Part shown: piece after piece, positions 38,192 through 47,726 of the stretch
How positions within the stretch are numbered: the first letter of the stretch is position 1
Layout: every line of letters starts with the position of its first letter
Source of the DNA: Pseudonocardia autotrophica
GTDB lineage: Bacteria > Actinomycetota > Actinomycetes > Mycobacteriales > Pseudonocardiaceae
Length of the DNA: 64,000 nucleotides
Assembly: GCF_000717175.1 (NCBI RefSeq)
Contig: NZ_JNYD01000013.1
Span: forward strand, 62,001 to 126,000
Reading direction: 5' to 3'
The notes under the pieces: generated by a model
Databases searched by the model: none
Seen by the model: the letters and a program-made list of their open reading frames with translations, nothing else
Told to the model about the DNA's origin: nothing
Program-made: the position numbers and the translations under genes

Positions 38192-39258
38192 TGCTGCACC
38201 TGCGCGGCACCGTCCTCCCGGACGGTGGCACGGACCTGTACGTCGACGACGCCGGCCGGGTCAGCGCGGAGCCCCTGCCCGGCGCCGAGGTCGTCGACGC
38301 GCCGTTCATCCTCCCCGGGCTGGTCGACGCCCACTGCCACGTCGGCATCGCGACCGGCGGCGCGCCCGCCGACCTGGCGGAGTGCGAGGAGCAGGCGGTC
38401 GTCGAGCGCAACGCGGGCGCGCTGCTGCTGCGCGACTGCGGCTCGCCCACGGACACCTCGCCGCTGCGCGGCCGCGAGGACCTCCCGGAGATCATCCGGG
38501 CGGCCCGGCACCTGGCCCGGCCCAAGCGGTACATCTCCGGCCTGTCGATCGACCTCGACGACCCGGCCCTGCTGCCCGACGCCGTCGCCGAGCAGGCCGC
38601 CGCGGGCGACGGCTGGGTGAAGCTCGTCGGGGACTGGATCGACCGGGGAATGGGCGCCGACGCCGACCTGGCCCCGCTCTGGCCGGACGACGTGCTGAAG
38701 GCCGCCATCGACGCCGCGCACGCGGCCGGGGCCCGGGTGACCGCGCACGTCTTCGGCACCGAGGCCCTGCACGGGCTGATCGGCGCCGGGATCGACTGCA
38801 TCGAGCACGGCACCGGACTCACGGACGAGCTCATCGCCGAGATGGCCGAGCGCGGGACCGCGCTGGTGCCCACGCTGATCAACGTCGACACGTTCCCGGG
38901 GATCGCCGACAAGGCCGGCAAGTACCCCGCCTACGCCGAGCACATGCGGGAGCTGCACCGCACCGCCCGGGACACGGTCGGGCGGGCGATCGACGCCGGC
39001 GTCCCCGTCTTCGCCGGCACGGACGCCGGCGGCGGCATCCGGCACGGCCGGATCGCCGACGAGATCGAGGCGCTGCGGCAGGCCGGCCACCCCGACGCCG
39101 TGGGTGCCGCCTCCTGGACCGCCCGCCGTTGGCTCGGACGGCCGGGCCTCGAGCCGGGCACGTCCGCGGACCTGGTCGCGTACCGGGAGGACCCGCGCCG
39201 GAACCCGGCGGTCCTGCGCGACCCGGCGCTCGTCCTGCTCCGCGGCCGCCGGTACTGA
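38191..39258 (+). CDS. Amidohydrolase-family protein
   Basis: 355 residues of the metal-dependent amidohydrolase superfamily. The metal-binding HCH motif is in LPGLVDAHCHVGIA; other ligands are probably His in VTAHVFGTEAL and IEHGTGL, and Asp in FAGTDAGGG. The substrate is unknown. It matches the gene that follows ffh in mycobacteria. The GTG start overlaps the ffh stop, so translation is coupled to it. The C-terminal GTSADLVAYREDPR is typical of the small beta domain. Confidence 0.88.
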   Translation: MLHLRGTVLPDGGTDLYVDDAGRVSAEPLPGAEVVDAPFILPGLVDAHCHVGIATGGAPADLAECEEQAVVERNAGALLLRDCGSPTDTSPLRGREDLPEIIRAARHLARPKRYISGLSIDLDDPALLPDAVAEQAAAGDGWVKLVGDWIDRGMGADADLAPLWPDDVLKAAIDAAHAAGARVTAHVFGTEALHGLIGAGIDCIEHGTGLTDELIAEMAERGTALVPTLINVDTFPGIADKAGKYPAYAEHMRELHRTARDTVGRAIDAGVPVFAGTDAGGGIRHGRIADEIEALRQAGHPDAVGAASWTARRWLGRPGLEPGTSADLVAYREDPRRNPAVLRDPALVLLRGRRY

Positions 39259-39299
39259 ACCCGGCGCCCGGCGGGGGCGCCGTGCGCGCCCGCGCCCGG

Positions 39300-39305
39300 T
39301 AGCGT
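39300..39305 (+). promoter_or_regulatory. -10 element of a leaderless promoter (TAGCGT)
   Basis: TAGCGT ends 7 nt before the GTG at 39313 and only 1 nt before the in-frame GTG at 39307. This favours 39313 as the real start of the CPBP protease. Confidence 0.5.
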
Positions 39306-39312
39306 CGTGATC

Positions 39313-40155
39313 GTGGGCCAGCCCGACCCGATCCCGGACCCGCCGTCCGCGCCGCCGCCGACCGGCCCGTTCCCGTCCGCCCCACCGCAGGACCCGCCGC
39401 CGTACCCGCCGCAGCAGGCCCCGGCCGGTGCGCCGGAGCCGCCGGCCTCGGAGGACCCGCCCCCGCACCGCTGGGGGATCGGGGCGTACGTGCTGGTCGA
39501 GATCCTCTTCCTCGGATCGTCGTTCCTGATCGCCGCGCTGCTGGCCGATCCCGAGGGGCCGTCGGTCGCCGCCGTGATCCTCGGGCTGTCCGTGCCGACG
39601 GTGCTGGCGGCGGCGACGGCGCTGCTGATCACCCGGGTCCGCGGCAACGGCCCGCGGATCGACCTGGGCCTGACGTGGACCGCCCGGGACGTCGCCGCCG
39701 GCCTGCTGTGGGGCCTCGGCGGCCTCGTCGTGAGCGTCCCGGCGTCCCTGGTCTACGTGGCGGTCGTCGGACCGGACAACGCGACCACGGCCGTCGGGCA
39801 GGCGTTCGACGGCATCCGGGTCGGCTGGCCGGTCGCGCTCGGGGTGTTCGTGCTGGTCGCGTTCGTGGCGCCGCTCTGTGAGGAGATCGTCTACCGCGGG
39901 CTGCTGTGGGGGGCGGTCACCAAGCACGGGGCGAACCGGTGGGTGGCCTTCGCCATCACCACGCTGCTGTTCGCGATGGCCCACTTCGAGCTGACCCGCA
40001 CCCCGTTGCTCCTGGTCGTGGCGCTGCCGATCGGGTTGGCGCGGGTGTTCACCGGGCGGCTGCCGGCGAGCATCGTGGCGCACCAGGTCAACAACCTGCT
40101 GCCGGCGCTCGGACTGGCGCTCGCGCTGACCGGAGGGGTGCCCGCGTCCCTGTAG
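39313..40155 (+). CDS. CPBP-family intramembrane glutamic protease
   Basis: About 280 residues. A cytosolic Pro-rich N-terminus of about 55 residues (DPPSAPPPTGPFPSAPP) is followed by about eight membrane segments. The CPBP (Abi) active-site motifs are CEEIVYRG (EExxxR), FAMAHFE (FxxxH) and HQVNN (HxxxN), all intact. Such proteases include CAAX-processing and bacteriocin-immunity proteins; the target here is unknown. The start follows from the -10 position. It precedes the rpsP promoter. Confidence 0.87.
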   Translation: MGQPDPIPDPPSAPPPTGPFPSAPPQDPPPYPPQQAPAGAPEPPASEDPPPHRWGIGAYVLVEILFLGSSFLIAALLADPEGPSVAAVILGLSVPTVLAAATALLITRVRGNGPRIDLGLTWTARDVAAGLLWGLGGLVVSVPASLVYVAVVGPDNATTAVGQAFDGIRVGWPVALGVFVLVAFVAPLCEEIVYRGLLWGAVTKHGANRWVAFAITTLLFAMAHFELTRTPLLLVVALPIGLARVFTGRLPASIVAHQVNNLLPALGLALALTGGVPASL

Positions 40156-40163
40156 GCGTCTGG

Positions 40164-40302
40164 CAGAATGGTGCGTCGGGTCCGTGGCCGGCCCTCTACC
40201 GATGCCGCGGCCGGGAGCAGTCGAGTGAGCGAGCCGTACCCCCACGCGGTCCTGCGCTGACTCACGAGCAGCACACACGATCCGCGAGGAGCACCGAGAA
40301 GC
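40164..40302 (+). promoter_or_regulatory. Probable promoter and leader of rpsP
   Basis: CAGAAT (40164-40169) is a plausible -10 just after the CPBP gene, giving an untranslated leader of about 125 nt before rpsP. The leader ends with GAGGAGCACCGAGAA. I see no known riboswitch or ribosomal-protein-binding structure. Confidence 0.35.
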
Positions 40303-40752
40303 GTGGCCGTCAAGATCAAGCTGATGCGTCTGGGCAAGATCCGTCAGCCGTACTACCGCGTCGTCGTCGCCGACTCGCGCACCCGCCGCAGCGGGCGCGC
40401 CATCGAGACGATCGGCAAGTACCACCCGAAGAGCGAGCCGAGCCTGATCGAGATCGACTCGGAGCGCGCGCAGTACTGGCTGGGCGTCGGCGCGCTGCCG
40501 ACCGAGCCGGTGCAGCACCTGCTCGAGATCACCGGCGACTGGCAGAAGTTCAAGGGCCTGCCGGGCGCCGAGGGCACCCTCAAGCCGCAGCCGGAGAAGG
40601 TCGACAAGCTGGCGCGCTTCAACGCCGCGCTGGCCGCCGCGGGCGAGGAGCCGACCACCGAGGCCACCACGCCGAAGAAGAGGGCCGCCAAGGCCGAGAA
40701 GTCCGACGAGGCCCCCAAGGCTGACGAGGCGGCGGAGTCGACCGAGTCGTGA
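40303..40752 (+). CDS. rpsP: 30S ribosomal protein S16
   Basis: 149 residues. [26 protein letters not shown] and [10 protein letters not shown] are S16 hallmarks. The C-terminal 60 residues form an actinobacterial extension rich in Lys/Glu/Ala ([20 protein letters not shown]). It overlaps khpA by four bases (GTGA), the usual rpsP-khpA-rimM operon. Confidence 0.97.
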   Translation: MAVKIKLMRLGKIRQPYYRVVVADSRTRRSGRAIETIGKYHPKSEPSLIEIDSERAQYWLGVGALPTEPVQHLLEITGDWQKFKGLPGAEGTLKPQPEKVDKLARFNAALAAAGEEPTTEATTPKKRAAKAEKSDEAPKADEAAESTES

Positions 40753-40988
40753 GCGTTCTGGCGGACGCCCTGGAGCACCTGGTCCGGGGCATCGTCGACC
40801 ACCCGGACGAGGTCCGGGTGGACCTCGTCACGAACCGCCGGGGCCGCACGCTCGAGGTCCGGGTGCACCCCGAGGACCTGGGCAAGGTCATCGGTCGCGG
40901 CGGGCGGACCGCCACCGCGCTGCGCACCGTGATGGGGGGCATCGGCGGACGGGGTGTGCGGGTCGATGTCGTCGACACCGACCGGTAG
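40749..40988 (+). CDS. khpA: KH-domain RNA-binding protein KhpA
   Basis: 79 residues with a single KH domain; the GRGG loop lies in [19 protein letters not shown]. KhpA binds RNA broadly, often with KhpB. It starts within the rpsP stop codon and overlaps the start of rimM. Confidence 0.93.
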   Translation: MSVLADALEHLVRGIVDHPDEVRVDLVTNRRGRTLEVRVHPEDLGKVIGRGGRTATALRTVMGGIGGRGVRVDVVDTDR

Positions 40989-41601
40989 GACGCCCGCGGG
41001 AGCCCGGCGGCGGGCGTCGGCGGGCATCCGGAGGCCGGCCGCGCCGGCCCCTCGGGCCACGGCCGGTCCCGGGAGCGGGGACGTCCTCGTCGGGATCGTC
41101 GCGAAGGTCCACGGCCTGCGCGGCGAGCTGGCCGTCGAGGTGCGCACGGACTCACCGGAGGAGCGCTTCGCCGCGGGCTCCGTGCTGCGGGCCCGGCGGC
41201 GGGACGCCCCGGACGCGACGCTGACCGTGGAGAGCAGCCGGCCCCACTCCGGGCGGCTGCTCGTCCGCTTCCGCGAGGCGCCGGACCGCACGAAGGCGGA
41301 GGAGCTGCGCGGTGCGCAGCTGCTGGTGCCGACGGCCGAGCTGGCGCCGCCGGAGGACCCGGAGGAGTTCCACGTCCACCAGCTCGAGGGCCTGCGCGCC
41401 GAGCTGCCCGACGGCATCGTGCTCGGGACCGTGCGCGAGGTGGTCCTCGGTCCGGGCGGCGACCTGTTGGCCGTCGCCCGCGAGGGCCGGCCCGACGCGC
41501 TGGTCCCGTTCGTCACCGAGATCGTGCCGACGATCGACCTCGAGGGCGGGCGCGTGGTCGTCGACCCGCCCGAGGGCCTGCTGAACCTCGACACCCCCTG
41601 A
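40966..41601 (+). CDS. rimM: 16S rRNA processing protein RimM
   Basis: About 211 residues. RimM assists assembly of the 30S head. VGIVAKVHGLRGELAVEV opens the RimM domain, and EEFHVHQLEGL with VPFVTEIVPTIDLEGGRVVVDPPEGLL forms the PRC-barrel. An Arg/Ala-rich N-terminal tail of about 35 residues precedes the domain. I took the ATG at 40966, which overlaps khpA by 23 bp; a GTG at 40954 is also possible. A terminator lies 22 bp after the stop, so trmD is not in the same transcript. Confidence 0.92.
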   Translation: MSSTPTGRTPAGARRRASAGIRRPAAPAPRATAGPGSGDVLVGIVAKVHGLRGELAVEVRTDSPEERFAAGSVLRARRRDAPDATLTVESSRPHSGRLLVRFREAPDRTKAEELRGAQLLVPTAELAPPEDPEEFHVHQLEGLRAELPDGIVLGTVREVVLGPGGDLLAVAREGRPDALVPFVTEIVPTIDLEGGRVVVDPPEGLLNLDTP

Positions 41602-41623
41602 CCTGCACCTGATCTGTACCGAG

Positions 41624-41653
41624 AGGCCCCGTCGCACCGCGGCGGGGCCTTTC
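41624..41653 (+). terminator. Intrinsic terminator after rimM
   Basis: AGGCCCCG (41624-41631) pairs with CGGGGCCT (41643-41650) and is followed by TTTCTC. It ends the rpsP operon. Confidence 0.75.
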
Positions 41654-41666
41654 TCGTGCCGTCGTC

Positions 41667-41709
41667 GTCAACCAAGGTTGACGGCTCGGCGTCGTCAACG
41701 TAGGTTGAC
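41667..41709 (+). promoter_or_regulatory. Twin palindromic operators of the HTH/ClpN pair
   Basis: GTCAACCAAGGTTGAC (41667-41682) and GTCAACGTAGGTTGAC (41694-41709) share 14 of 16 bases and the same palindromic arms, with starts 27 bp apart. The second ends 3 bp before the ATG of the HTH gene, so binding there would block expression. The likely binder is the HTH protein itself. Confidence 0.7.
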
Positions 41710-41712
41710 GGC

Positions 41713-41928
41713 ATGACAGATGCGACGGCGGTGGCCGCGGCGGCGTCCAGCAAGGACCCGCACGTCGGCCTGGCGGCGGTGGCGGCGCTGCGCGCGCTGC
41801 AGGAGTCGCTCGAGGAGCTGCAGGTGGGCAACGCGCGGGCACAGGGCTGGTCCTGGGCGCAGATCGCGGGCGTGCTGCAGGTGAGCAAGCAGGCGGTGCA
41901 CAAGAAGTACCGGCGGCTCGGGTACTAG
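41713..41928 (+). CDS. Small helix-turn-helix protein, probable autoregulator
   Basis: 71 residues. The C-terminal half contains a helix-turn-helix (GWSWAQIAGVLQVSKQAVHKKY), and the N-terminal half is an Ala-rich helix (ALRALQESLEELQVGNAR). Two palindromes lie immediately upstream. It is 11 bp before the ClpN-domain gene and surely co-transcribed with it. HTH plus ClpN pairs recur in actinobacteria, but their trigger is not established. Confidence 0.85.
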   Translation: MTDATAVAAAASSKDPHVGLAAVAALRALQESLEELQVGNARAQGWSWAQIAGVLQVSKQAVHKKYRRLGY

Positions 41929-41939
41929 GGGGAGACGCG

Positions 41940-42506
41940 ATGTTCGAGAGGTTCACGCTGGCGGCCCGCACCGCGGTGGTGCACGCGCAGGAGGACGCCC
42001 GCGAGCGCAGGCAGGCGCAGATCCGGACCGAGAACCTGCTCCTCGGCCTGTACGACGCCCCGGCGACGCCGGAGTCGACGGCCGCCGCGCTCCTGCGCCG
42101 CGCGGGCGTCGAGCGGGCCGACGTCGAGGCGGAGATCGCGCGGCTCGCGCGGGCCGAGGCGGCGCCCGACGCCGAGAAGCTGGCCCTGCTGGGCATCGAC
42201 CTGGACGAGGTGCGCCGGCAGGCGGAGGAGACGTTCGGGCCGGGCGCGCTCGACCGGACGCGGGCCGGCAAGCAGCGCCGGATGTTCGGGCACATCCCGT
42301 TCGACGCCGCCTCGAAGAAGGCGCTCGAGCTCTCGCTGCGCGAGGCGCTGCGGCTCAAGCACTCCGAGATCGGCAGCGAGCACGTCCTCCTCGGCCTGCT
42401 GCACGCCGAGGGCGGCGCGCGGGACCTGCTGGCGGCCCGCGGCGTCACGCTCGACGGCATGCGCTCCGCGGTCGAGGGGCTCGGCCACGGCGAGGCGAGC
42501 GGCTGA
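41940..42506 (+). CDS. Clp N-terminal (ClpR repeat) domain protein without ATPase
   Basis: 188 residues holding two Clp-N repeats: FERFTLAARTAVVHAQEDAR...TENLLLGLY, and HIPFDAASKKALELSLREAL...IGSEHVLLGLLHAEGG. The AAA+ modules of ClpA/ClpC are absent. Such stand-alone N-domains could act as adaptors or decoys for ClpC, or as ligand sensors; this is inference. It follows the HTH gene and starts right after a GGGGGAGA ribosome-binding site. Confidence 0.85.
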   Translation: MFERFTLAARTAVVHAQEDARERRQAQIRTENLLLGLYDAPATPESTAAALLRRAGVERADVEAEIARLARAEAAPDAEKLALLGIDLDEVRRQAEETFGPGALDRTRAGKQRRMFGHIPFDAASKKALELSLREALRLKHSEIGSEHVLLGLLHAEGGARDLLAARGVTLDGMRSAVEGLGHGEASG

Positions 42507-43050
42507 TCACTCCTCCACGTCGAAGGCGTCCTCGTGCCCCGTGCGGGCGGAGCGGACGCCCTCGACCTCGGCGAGCTCGCTCGCCAGCGCGGTGAGATCG
42601 CCCCGGCCCGCGAGCCGGAGGGGGACGGCGGCGACCCCGGCGCCGTCGTCGCTCACGCTCTCCCGCGCGATCGCGAGGTCCTGCACCGCCCACCCCCGCC
42701 GGGTGCACAGCTGCGGGACCGTGCGGAGGATGCCGCTGCCGCCGGCGTAGCGGAGCCGCAGCACCGGGCCCGCCGCCGATGAACCCGATGCCCGAGACGA
42801 TCTGAACGCCGATCCGGAACGGGGCGAGCGCGACGTGTTCCGTGCCGAGCAGGTCGCCGAACCCGTACTTCGACACCAGCATGAACACCGCCGCGCCCAC
42901 CTCGACGAGCGTGTGCGTACGCAGGCCCGCGCTCTTCGCGCCCGCCTCGCGCTCCAGCCCGATCACCGTGGTCAGGACCAGCGCGAGCAGCACCGGGAGC
43001 ACGAGGGACCACTGCCCGCCGGAGGACCACAGCGAGGACAGGCCGAGGGC
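42507..43050 (-). pseudogene. Decayed mgtC/sapB-family membrane protein gene
   Basis: The 5' part encodes the MgtC N-terminal membrane region ([33 protein letters not shown], then VSGIGFIGGG). Directly after GIGFIGGG the frame shifts. The other frame (42507-42764) encodes an MgtC-like C-terminal domain starting VLRLRYAGGSG and running to EDAFDVEE. About 45 residues of the membrane core (the usual RRGDSVRGLTTAA segment) are missing at the joint near 42,775. No good start is seen, as the 5' end abuts trmD. It is a gene broken by an internal out-of-frame deletion. Confidence 0.8.
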
Positions 43051-43084
43051 ACCTCGCCACCTCCTCTTTGGCAGGATCCGCCCG

Positions 43085-43837
43085 GTGCGGATCGACGTCG
43101 TGACCATCTTCCCGGGCTACCTCGCCCCGTTGCGCGAGGCGCTGCTGGGTCGGGCGGTCGAGAAGGGACTCATCGACGTCCGGGTGCACGACCTGCGGCA
43201 CTGGACGCACGACGTCCACCAGGCCGTCGACGACGCCCCCTACGGCGGCGGGCCGGGCATGGTGATGAAGCCCCAGGTGTGGGGCGAGGCGCTCGACGAG
43301 GTGCTGGCGGACGGGCCCGCGCGGCTCGTCGTGCCGACCCCCGCCGGGCGGCCGTTCACGCAGGCCGCCGCGCGGGCCTGGGCGGGGGAGGAGCGGCTGG
43401 TCTTCGCCTGCGGCCGCTACGAGGGCATCGACCAGCGCGTGGTCGACCACTTCGCCGCCCGGATGCCCGTCGACGAGGTGAGCATCGGCGACTACGTGCT
43501 GGTCGGCGGCGAGGTGGCGGTGCTGGTCATGGTCGAGGCCGTCGCCCGGCTGCTGCCCGGCGTGCTCGGCAACCCGCGCTCGGCGGCCGAGGACTCCTTC
43601 TCCGACGGCCTGCTCGAAGGGCCCTCCTACACCCGGCCCGAGGTGTGGCGGGACCTGCCGGTGCCGGCCGTGCTGCGCAGCGGCAACCACGCCGCCGTCG
43701 ACCGCTGGCGGCGCGACAGAGCCCTCGAGCGGACGGCCGAGCGGCGCCCCGATCTCCTCGCCGCGCTGCCCGAGGGGGCCCTGGACGCGGCCGACCGCGC
43801 GGTGCTCGATACCCTGGGGGCAGCGGAGCGGGGCTGA
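43085..43837 (+). CDS. trmD: tRNA (guanine37-N1)-methyltransferase TrmD
   Basis: 250 residues. TrmD methylates G37 of tRNAs next to the anticodon. The N-terminal [15 protein letters not shown], the trefoil-knot SAM-site segments [15 protein letters not shown] and [11 protein letters not shown], and [16 protein letters not shown] are all intact. A CAGGAT -10 lies 7 nt before the GTG, with no ribosome-binding site, so the mRNA is probably leaderless. In mycobacteria it follows rimM; here the HTH/ClpN pair and mgtC remnant lie between them. Confidence 0.97.
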   Translation: MRIDVVTIFPGYLAPLREALLGRAVEKGLIDVRVHDLRHWTHDVHQAVDDAPYGGGPGMVMKPQVWGEALDEVLADGPARLVVPTPAGRPFTQAAARAWAGEERLVFACGRYEGIDQRVVDHFAARMPVDEVSIGDYVLVGGEVAVLVMVEAVARLLPGVLGNPRSAAEDSFSDGLLEGPSYTRPEVWRDLPVPAVLRSGNHAAVDRWRRDRALERTAERRPDLLAALPEGALDAADRAVLDTLGAAERG

Positions 43838-43876
43838 CCGGCCCCCACCGGTGTCACCCGCCCGGAACCCGTCTGG

Positions 43877-44002
43877 CACTATGGACGGGTTGCCACGGGC
43901 CGACGAACGTGTGTCGGCGCCTCCCATCGGGGATGGGTGCCCCTGCCCGAGCCCCGGCACACACGCTTGCACGACGAACATTGGACGAGGACGGACCGCG
44001 CG
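43877..44002 (+). promoter_or_regulatory. Probable rplS promoter and leader
   Basis: CACTAT (43877-43882) is a plausible -10, giving a leader of about 115 nt before rplS. The leader has short inverted repeats (for example around 43917-43934), but I cannot assign it to a known L19 leader class. Confidence 0.35.
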
Positions 44003-44362
44003 ATGAACACCCTGGACGACCTGGACGCACAGATCCTGCGCTCCGACATCCCCAGCTTCCGGCCGGGTGACACGCTCAAGGTGCACGTGAAGGTCATCGA
44101 GGGCAACCGCTCCCGGGTCCAGGTGTTCCAGGGCGTCGTCATCCGGCGTCAGGGCGCCGGCGCCCGCGAGACCTTCACGGTCCGCAAGGTGTCGTTCGGC
44201 GTGGGCGTCGAGCGCACCTTCCCGGTGCACACCCCGAACATCGAGAAGATCGAGGTCGCGACGCGGGGTGACGTGCGTCGCGCCAAGCTCTACTACCTCC
44301 GTGACCTGCGCGGCAAGGCCGCCAAGATCAAGGAGAAGCGCGAGACCCCGACCGCGTCCTGA
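44003..44362 (+). CDS. rplS: 50S ribosomal protein L19
   Basis: 119 residues. [33 protein letters not shown] is represented by its key parts [10 protein letters not shown] and FQGVVI, and [37 protein letters not shown] are L19 hallmarks. It follows trmD, as in most bacteria, but has its own leader. Confidence 0.97.
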   Translation: MNTLDDLDAQILRSDIPSFRPGDTLKVHVKVIEGNRSRVQVFQGVVIRRQGAGARETFTVRKVSFGVGVERTFPVHTPNIEKIEVATRGDVRRAKLYYLRDLRGKAAKIKEKRETPTAS

Positions 44363-44405
44363 GCCGTCACCCCTTCGAGACGCGGCCCTGACGTAGCCTC
44401 ACCAC

Positions 44406-46040
44406 GTGGCGTCACCCGAGCTCCCCGACGACCGCCGCGCCCCGTCGCGGCGGTACGGGCCCACGGACCCGTCCGACCCCCGGTCGGGCGGTGGCGCTCC
44501 CGTCGGTGAGGTGCCCGCGCGGCACGTCCCCGGCACCGGACCCGCCGGCGCGCCCTTCCCGGGGCCGCAGGGCGGGTTCGACGGGCGCGGGCCGGGCGGG
44601 AACGGTCAGCCCCCGTCGAGCGGGTATGTGCCGTCGAACGGCTACCCCCCGCAGAACGGGTACGGACCGGAGTCCGCGCAGGCCCCGCAGAACGGGAACG
44701 GGCTCCGGAACGGGCAGGCGCCGCCGAACGGGCCGGCCCCGCAGTTCCCGGGCCCGGCGCCGTCGGCGCAGTACGGCGTCCCGCAGAACGGGCGGCCCCC
44801 GTCGAACGGCCTCCCGCAGAACGGGCGGCCCCCGTCGAACGGCCTCCCGCAGAACGGTGAGCAGCCCTTCCGGCCCGCCGGCCCGCCGCCCGCGCACAGC
44901 AGCCCCGGTTTCCGGCCGGTCGGTGCCCCGCTGGGCGGCCCGCCGGACCCCCGCCGCGGCTCGCCCCGGCGCCCCCTCGACGACGACCGCCCCACGGACG
45001 TCGTCGGCATGCCGCCCGTGCCCGCGGAGGCGGACGCGGAGGTCACCGAGGAGACCGCGCCGGCCGACTCGACCGTCGAGCCCCAGCGCCGGGTCGACCC
45101 CTCCGCCGCCGAGTCCGACGGCGTCCCCGGCCGGCACCGCCGCCGCGCGGGTGCCACGTCCGGCAGCCACCCCGCGTCGGACTACGTGCCGAAGCGCGGT
45201 CCCGGCGGCAAGAAGCCCCGCTCGGGGCGGCGCCGGCGCAACACCTTCTGGAAGGAGCTTCCGCTCCTCGTCGGTGTGGCGCTGGTCCTCACCATCCTCA
45301 TCCAGGCCTTCCTGGCCAAGGTGTACGTGATCCCGTCGGGCTCGATGGAGACCACGCTGCACGGCTGCACCGGCTGCAACAACGACCGCGTGCTCGTCGA
45401 CAAGGTCACCTACCGGTTCGGCGATCCGCAGCCCGGGGACGTCGTCGTGTTCCGCGGGCCGGACTCCTGGGTCAACACCGAGTTCACGGTCGACGAGCCC
45501 ACCAGCACGTTCGGCGAGGTCGTCCAGCAGTTCCTGTCCCTGATCGGGCTCGCGCCGCCGGACGAGAAGGACTTCGTCAAGCGCGTGATCGCCGTCGGCG
45601 GACAGACGGTGTCGTGCTGCGACTCCCGCAACCGGGTCATGGTCGACAACCAGCCGCTCGACGAGCCCTACATCTACTACCTGCCCGAGGCCGGGCCGGC
45701 GCGGCAGATCCCGTTCGGCCCGATCACGGTGCCGCAGGGCGAGCTGTGGGTGATGGGCGACAGCCGCAACAACTCGTCGGACTCCCGCATCGACGGCCAC
45801 GGGCCCATCCCGGTCGACAACGTCATCGGCAAGGCCCGCATGAAGGTGCTGCCGGTCAGCCGGTTCGGCTTCATCGACAGCACGAACCCGCAGCAGTCGC
45901 AGGCGACCGCCCTCGGGGTCGCCGGGGACGGCGCACCGCTCGCCCTGGGGGTGCTCGGCGTGGTGCCGTTCTGGCTGCTCCGCAGGAGATCCCTGCTGGC
46001 GGCCGAGGAGGAGTTCCTGCCCCGCCGACGTCGAACCTGA
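44406..46040 (+). CDS. lepB: Signal peptidase I with a very long low-complexity N-terminus
   Basis: 544 residues, nearly twice the usual length. About 285 residues of Pro/Gly/Asn-rich cytosolic sequence come first, including repeats of [11 protein letters not shown] near 44780-44860. A basic patch and membrane helix follow ([20 protein letters not shown]). The catalytic site is complete: Ser313 in [10 protein letters not shown] and Lys392 in [10 protein letters not shown], plus [13 protein letters not shown] second hydrophobic stretch near the C-terminus ([17 protein letters not shown]) suggests another membrane segment. It cleaves signal peptides of exported proteins. TAGCCT lies 6 nt before the GTG, so it is probably leaderless. 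Confidence 0.94.
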   Translation: MASPELPDDRRAPSRRYGPTDPSDPRSGGGAPVGEVPARHVPGTGPAGAPFPGPQGGFDGRGPGGNGQPPSSGYVPSNGYPPQNGYGPESAQAPQNGNGLRNGQAPPNGPAPQFPGPAPSAQYGVPQNGRPPSNGLPQNGRPPSNGLPQNGEQPFRPAGPPPAHSSPGFRPVGAPLGGPPDPRRGSPRRPLDDDRPTDVVGMPPVPAEADAEVTEETAPADSTVEPQRRVDPSAAESDGVPGRHRRRAGATSGSHPASDYVPKRGPGGKKPRSGRRRRNTFWKELPLLVGVALVLTILIQAFLAKVYVIPSGSMETTLHGCTGCNNDRVLVDKVTYRFGDPQPGDVVVFRGPDSWVNTEFTVDEPTSTFGEVVQQFLSLIGLAPPDEKDFVKRVIAVGGQTVSCCDSRNRVMVDNQPLDEPYIYYLPEAGPARQIPFGPITVPQGELWVMGDSRNNSSDSRIDGHGPIPVDNVIGKARMKVLPVSRFGFIDSTNPQQSQATALGVAGDGAPLALGVLGVVPFWLLRRRSLLAAEEEFLPRRRRT

Positions 46041-46041
46041 G

Positions 46042-46902
46042 GTGGCTGCACCCGTCCAGCGGCCCGCCCGCCGCCCCCGCCGGAAGCGTCCCGCCGAGCT
46101 CCTGCCCCCGGGGTGGAAGCCCGGCCGGGCGACCGTGCGCGCATCCGCCGGCACGTGGACCCTGCAGAGCACGCTGCAACGGCACGGCCTCGGCCCCGTC
46201 GCGGGCGTCGACGAGGCCGGCCGCGGGGCCTGCGCCGGTCCGCTCGTGGTCGCGGCGTGTGTGCTGCGCCCCGGCGACGCCAAGCGGCTCGAGGGCCTGA
46301 CCGACTCCAAGATGCTCACGCACACCGTGCGCGAGGAGTTCTACTACCGGATCCTGCGCCGCGCCGAGGACTTCTCGGTGATCGTGATCCCGCCCGCCGA
46401 GGTGGACCGGCGGGGCGTGCACGTCGCCAACATCGAGGGCATGCGCCGCGCCGTCGCGGGCCTGAGCCACCCACCCGGCTACGTCCTCACGGACGGCTTC
46501 CCCGTCCGCGGGTTCGGCAGGCCGACCCTCGCGGTGCCCAAGGGCGACCTCACGGCGGCCTGCGTGGCGGCGGCGTCGGTGCTGGCCAAGGTGACCAGGG
46601 ACCGGCTGATGGTCGAGCTGGACGGGCGGTACCCGCAGTACCGCTTCGCCGAGCACAAGGGCTACTGCACGCCGGTGCACGATGCCGCCCTCGCCGAGCA
46701 CGGCCCCTGCCCCGAGCACCGGTTCTCGTTCGTGAACGTCGCCTCGGTGGCCCGCGTCGGCGATCGCGTGGCGTTGGTCCAGAATGGGGCGTCCGGCGAG
46801 GAGACCGGGGACATCGAGGACGCGGAGTTCGCCGCGGACGACGAGGCGCTCCTCGTCGGGGACGCGGGCGAGGACAGGGTCGCAGGGGGAGTGGAGTCGT
46901 GA
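46042..46902 (+). CDS. rnhB: Ribonuclease HII
   Basis: 286 residues. It cuts RNA in RNA-DNA hybrids and single ribonucleotides in [11 protein letters not shown] with Asp57-Glu58, LTDSKML, and the [18 protein letters not shown] and HKGYCTPVH segments are present. A basic N-terminal tail of about 50 residues and an acidic C-terminal tail of about 45 residues flank the domain. The GTG start is 2 nt after the lepB stop and the end overlaps DUF2469 by four bases. Confidence 0.95.
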   Translation: MAAPVQRPARRPRRKRPAELLPPGWKPGRATVRASAGTWTLQSTLQRHGLGPVAGVDEAGRGACAGPLVVAACVLRPGDAKRLEGLTDSKMLTHTVREEFYYRILRRAEDFSVIVIPPAEVDRRGVHVANIEGMRRAVAGLSHPPGYVLTDGFPVRGFGRPTLAVPKGDLTAACVAAASVLAKVTRDRLMVELDGRYPQYRFAEHKGYCTPVHDAALAEHGPCPEHRFSFVNVASVARVGDRVALVQNGASGEETGDIEDAEFAADDEALLVGDAGEDRVAGGVES

Positions 46903-47222
46903 GCGCCGAGGATCTCGAGAAGTACGAGACCGAGATGGAGCTCACGCTCTACAAGGAGTACCGCGACATCGTCTCCCAGTTCTCGTACGTCGTGGAGACG
47001 GAGCGGCGCTTCTACCTGGCCAACTCCGTCGACGTCGCACCCCGCAACGCGGACGGCGAGGTCTACTTCGAGGTCCGGATGTCCGACGCGTGGGTCTGGG
47101 ACATGTACCGGCCGGCGCGGTTCGTGAAGAACGTCCGGGTGGTGACGTTCAAGGACGTCAACATCGAGGAGCTCGACAAGCCGGACCTGCGGTTGCCCGA
47201 GGGCGACCAGTTCGGCCACTAG
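46899..47222 (+). CDS. DUF2469 protein
   Basis: 107 residues, the actinobacteria-specific DUF2469 family ([20 protein letters not shown], then [15 protein letters not shown] and [22 protein letters not shown]). No function is known. Its position between rnhB and yraN is conserved in mycobacteria. The GTG start overlaps the rnhB stop (GTGA). Confidence 0.93.
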   Translation: MSAEDLEKYETEMELTLYKEYRDIVSQFSYVVETERRFYLANSVDVAPRNADGEVYFEVRMSDAWVWDMYRPARFVKNVRVVTFKDVNIEELDKPDLRLPEGDQFGH

Positions 47223-47357
47223 GCCCCTAGCACCTCCCCCCGACGGTTCCGGTCCTCCCGGCCGTCGACACCGGCGGTTGTCCACCGTCCGCGGCTCCTG
47301 TGGAGCACTTTCCGAGTTCCGCCCCACGGGTCGGTGCGGGCGGAGATCGTGTCCGGC

Positions 47358-47726
47358 ATGGCAGCCAAGGACGAGCTCGGACGCCGCGGCGAGGACGTCG
47401 CGGTCGAGTACCTCGAACGCAAGGGCCTCGTCGTGCTGTCCCGGAACTGGCGGTGCCGGGAGGGCGAGATCGACGTGGTGGCCACCCAGCGGGAGCGGGA
47501 CGGCACCCGCCTGGTGGTCTGCGAGATCAAGACCCGCTCCGGCACCCGGTACGGCGAGCCCGCCGAGGCCGTCACCGGGCTCAAGGCCCAGCGCATCCGG
47601 CGGGTCACCAAGGCCTGGCTCGCGGCGCACCACGTGGCGTGGTGCGAGATCCGGTTCGACGTGGTCGCGGTGCTGATGCGCCCCGGCCGGCCGGTCACCC
47701 TGGAGCACTACGAGGCGGCGTTCTGA
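47358..47726 (+). CDS. yraN: UPF0102 / YraN-family nuclease-like protein
   Basis: 122 residues. LGRRGEDVAVEYLERKGL, REGEIDVVA and VVCEIKTRSG are the YraN motifs, which form a RecB/PD-(D/E)XK-like site. The role is unproven, though the family is linked to DNA processing with ComM/DprA neighbours. I chose the ATG at 47358. Its stop overlaps the comM start by one base. The 135 bp before it hold no obvious motif. Confidence 0.92.
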   Translation: MAAKDELGRRGEDVAVEYLERKGLVVLSRNWRCREGEIDVVATQRERDGTRLVVCEIKTRSGTRYGEPAEAVTGLKAQRIRRVTKAWLAAHHVAWCEIRFDVVAVLMRPGRPVTLEHYEAAF

